Assembly (NCBI GenBank): GCA_040221415.1
Contig: JAVKEN010000024.1
Location: 1-64,000, forward strand
DNA: 64,000 nt
Direction: 5' to 3'
Source: JAVKEN01 sp040221415
GTDB lineage: Bacteria; Pseudomonadota; Alphaproteobacteria; Rickettsiales; JABSSG01
A model generated the notes under the pieces. The model was not told the origin of the DNA. It worked only from the letters and a program-made list of their open reading frames with translations, and made no database searches. How positions within the stretch are numbered: position 1 is the first letter of the stretch; each line of letters begins with the position of its first letter. The position numbers and the translations under genes were made by a program. Below, piece after piece: positions 62,340 to 64,000 of the stretch.

Positions 62340-62855
62340 TTAATGATTTGCTAAACGCATTACATAAACTTTGTTGCTCGCCGTATCATTATCAAATCGA
62401 AGAAACTTAAACCCCACCTTCTCATAGCAACGAATAGCACGCTTATTACTATATTCTGGATCTATAAAAATTTGCTTACAATCATAATTGTCAAAGATAT
62501 GCTTTGTAAATTTGGACATAAGCTCAGTGCCAATGCCTTTATTAAGGCAGCCCTCTTCTGCTATAAAAAGATCTATGCAGAATTTTTTACTTCCATCATT
62601 TTTAAACACCCCATAACCATCAGGATTCTTCTTGTAATACTCATCCAAATTAGAAGCCTGAATGTAACCAATAGGTTTGTCATCAGCACAAATGACGAAT
62701 GGATGATCGTAACCATTACCTTTGATTTTGCTGATAATTTTTTCTGGAGGCTCATATCCTTCCTGAAACCAACTATCTTTTACATGCGGAACTTCAGCCC
62801 ACCTGTACCAGTGATCTAAATCACTCATTTCAAATTTTCTAAAAGATAGTTTCAT
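62340..62855 (-). CDS. GNAT acetyltransferase, AAC(6')-like branch
   Basis: A 171-residue acetyl-CoA-dependent N-acetyltransferase. The pantetheine-binding loop is NKGIGTELM (about 113-121), and DPEYSNKRAIRCYEKVGF (about 138-155) closely resembles the end of AAC(6')-Ib-type enzymes. The N-terminal WYRWAEVPHVKDSWF is the usual substrate-side region for this branch. Substrate is unknown; most chromosomal relatives do not give aminoglycoside resistance. It is upstream of the protease and divergent from the SbtA-like gene. Confidence 0.85.
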   Translation of the reverse strand: MKLSFRKFEMSDLDHWYRWAEVPHVKDSWFQEGYEPPEKIISKIKGNGYDHPFVICADDKPIGYIQASNLDEYYKKNPDGYGVFKNDGSKKFCIDLFIAEEGCLNKGIGTELMSKFTKHIFDNYDCKQIFIDPEYSNKRAIRCYEKVGFKFLRFDNDTASNKVYVMRLANH

Positions 62856-62919
62856 GGTAAAATAATTTGACTTTTTGTTAAAAAAACTAATTATTACTGA
62901 GTAACAATTAAGGACTTAA

Positions 62920-63894
62920 GTGACACCATTAGATATTCTTACATCACCATTTATTCAGCTTTTTATTTTAGGCCTTGTAGCTGGTCTTTTCAAGTCAGAC
63001 CTTGAACTTCCTGAAGCTTTTACAAAAGCTATATCCCTCTATTTAATGCTGAGCATAGGATTAAAAGCTGGAGTTGTTCTTTCCGGAAGCGAAACAAGTG
63101 GCCTACTTTTTGCTAAAATAGCGCTGATTGGCTCAATAACAGGCTTTCTAATTCCCTTTTTAGGATATTTCATCCTGCACAGGATAAACAAAATAGATAT
63201 ATTAAACAGCTCAAATATAGCTGCTCATTATGGTTCCATCAGCGCAGTAACTTTTAGTTATGCATTAAGCTTCTTAGATACTAACTTTATTGCATATAGC
63301 GCTTTTATGGTTGCTCTAATGGCAATAATGGAATCTCCAGGGATTATTGCAGGGCTAATTCTTGCTAATAAAAGCAAAAGACTCACTGATCAAAATAAAA
63401 CTAGATTATTTTCTCTTAGCTTTATCAGAGAAGTGTTGTTTAACTCTAGCGTGGTACTGTTATTAGGAGGTATTCTCATCGGATACACATCTCCCGCCTC
63501 TCAAATTAAGATTATAAAGCCTTACTTAATTGATCCTTTCTATGGAATATTATGCTTATTCTTACTTGATATGGGACTCCTTGTGGCAAAATACTCTCAC
63601 AGCTTTGCTCAAGTGAAGCGTAGAGTTTTCTTATTTGGAATTTATATGCCACTTTTATGTTTTGCTATATCTTTAGTGATAGGTAAATTAGTTAACTTTT
63701 CTAAAGGTGATGCACTGCTATTTTCTATATTATGTGCAAGCTCCTCATATATTGCCGTTCCTGCAGCAATGAAAGTTGCACTGCCTAATGCAAATCATTC
63801 ACTAAGTATTACATTATCGCTTGCAGTTACATTTACTTTCAATATCCTAATTGGAGTACCACTTTATTATTGGATTATTAGTCTTATTTTTTAA
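62920..63894 (+). CDS. SbtA-like (DUF897) sodium-dependent bicarbonate transporter family protein
   Basis: A 324-residue protein with about ten membrane helices. The family signatures are FKSDLELPEAFTKAISLYLMLSIGLKAGV (pieces about 24-52), AHYGSISAVTFSYAL (about 106-120), ESPGIIAGLILA and CASSSYIAVPAAMKVALPNANHSL (pieces about 277-300). SbtA imports bicarbonate with Na+ in cyanobacteria, and members outside cyanobacteria are mostly uncharacterised. GTG start with AAGGA 6 bases upstream; a TTGACT box lies at 62867-62872. No PII-like SbtB gene is seen, but the next gene is cut by the window edge. Confidence 0.85.
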   Translation: MTPLDILTSPFIQLFILGLVAGLFKSDLELPEAFTKAISLYLMLSIGLKAGVVLSGSETSGLLFAKIALIGSITGFLIPFLGYFILHRINKIDILNSSNIAAHYGSISAVTFSYALSFLDTNFIAYSAFMVALMAIMESPGIIAGLILANKSKRLTDQNKTRLFSLSFIREVLFNSSVVLLLGGILIGYTSPASQIKIIKPYLIDPFYGILCLFLLDMGLLVAKYSHSFAQVKRRVFLFGIYMPLLCFAISLVIGKLVNFSKGDALLFSILCASSSYIAVPAAMKVALPNANHSLSITLSLAVTFTFNILIGVPLYYWIISLIF

Positions 63895-64000
63895 ATGATA
63901 ATTACTCTAGACTCTATTTCCGGAACTAAAAGCGCTGCAAAAATTGCTGCGCAACTGCAATTCTTATTCCATAAATTAGAAATAGAATGCCTGACGATAG
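63895..64000 (+). CDS. N-terminal fragment of an unidentified protein (cut by window edge)
   Basis: An open frame starts with ATG immediately after the SbtA-like stop (TAAATG) and runs to the window end: MIITLDSISGTKSAAKIAAQ, then LQFLFHKLEIECLTI. The start has the shape of a P-loop nucleotide kinase such as cytidylate kinase (strand, Gly/Lys/Ser turn, helix), but the GxxGxGK[ST] motif is not complete, so I cannot name it. It is probably translationally coupled to the transporter. Confidence 0.5.
   Translation, partial: MIITLDSISGTKSAAKIAAQLQFLFHKLEIECLTI

Overview
The window is AT-rich, gene-dense bacterial chromosome that reads as an alphaproteobacterium, most likely of the order Rickettsiales. 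The clues are a clan AA retropepsin-like membrane protease of the Rickettsia APRc kind, an isocitrate dehydrogenase with a long C-terminal extension, the runs dnaB-alr-mlaE-mlaF-radA and nuo-birA-coaX-rnj, and a large eukaryote-directed cysteine protease. The placement is by protein resemblance only. Genes for meso-DAP, D-Ala, UDP-MurNAc and Kdo metabolism, a full-length Rel protein and several transporters point to a less reduced member with a Gram-negative wall, not a Rickettsia-sized genome.

Layout. 1-4.2 kb (minus): a partial sensor-kinase-like gene, the retropepsin and sdhCDAB. 4.2-11 kb (minus): prfA, hisS, an amino acid permease, mnmA, ispB and an OmpA-like lipoprotein. 11-13.6 kb (plus): rnhB, a small DUF6314-like gene and icd, closed by a strong bidirectional terminator. 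13.6-16.1 kb (minus): a Sel1-repeat protein with a long acidic repetitive tail, and grpE. 16.1-28.7 kb (plus): rph, rdgB, hemW, a MidA/NDUFAF7 methyltransferase, a ferredoxin-NADP reductase, folD, rpoZ, rel, acpS, murC, murB, ddl, ftsQ. 28.7-46.6 kb (minus): ygfZ, rnj, coaX, birA and an uninterrupted 14-gene nuoA-N operon. About 46.7 kb: tRNA-Lys(TTT), then kdsB on plus. 47.6-57.2 kb: a BOF-family periplasmic protein, nfuA, an APH-fold kinase, a quinone oxidoreductase, rlmE, a Gdx-type SMR exporter, radA, mlaF, mlaE, alr, dnaB. 57.3-60.5 kb (plus): dapF, mtaB, ftsY, a DUF1653 gene. 60.5-64 kb: the CE-clan protease, a GNAT acetyltransferase, an SbtA-like transporter and a truncated last gene.

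How the genes work together. Complexes I and II are both encoded, alongside icd, a homologue of the mitochondrial complex I assembly methyltransferase NDUFAF7, and Fe-S carrier or maintenance genes (nfuA, ygfZ). Cell-wall supply (murC, murB, ddl, alr, dapF, ftsQ), outer-membrane upkeep (kdsB, mlaEF, OmpA-like lipoprotein) and translation quality (prfA, hisS, mnmA, mtaB, rlmE, rnhB) make up most of the rest. Packing is tight: many starts overlap the preceding stop, and four convergent pairs meet with 0 to 15 bases of overlap or one spare base.

The most unusual item is the 582-residue protein at 60534-62282. It has a His-Asp-Gln-Cys arrangement matching Ulp1/C48 (clan CE) SUMO or ubiquitin-like proteases, a Pro/Ser-rich linker, a tandem duplication of about 82 residues and a basic C-terminus, so it looks like a secreted host-directed effector. 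The acidic Sel1 protein, with a 201-bp in-frame duplication and a strong internal ribosome binding site, is the second most interesting locus. No insertion sequence, prophage or CRISPR array was seen.
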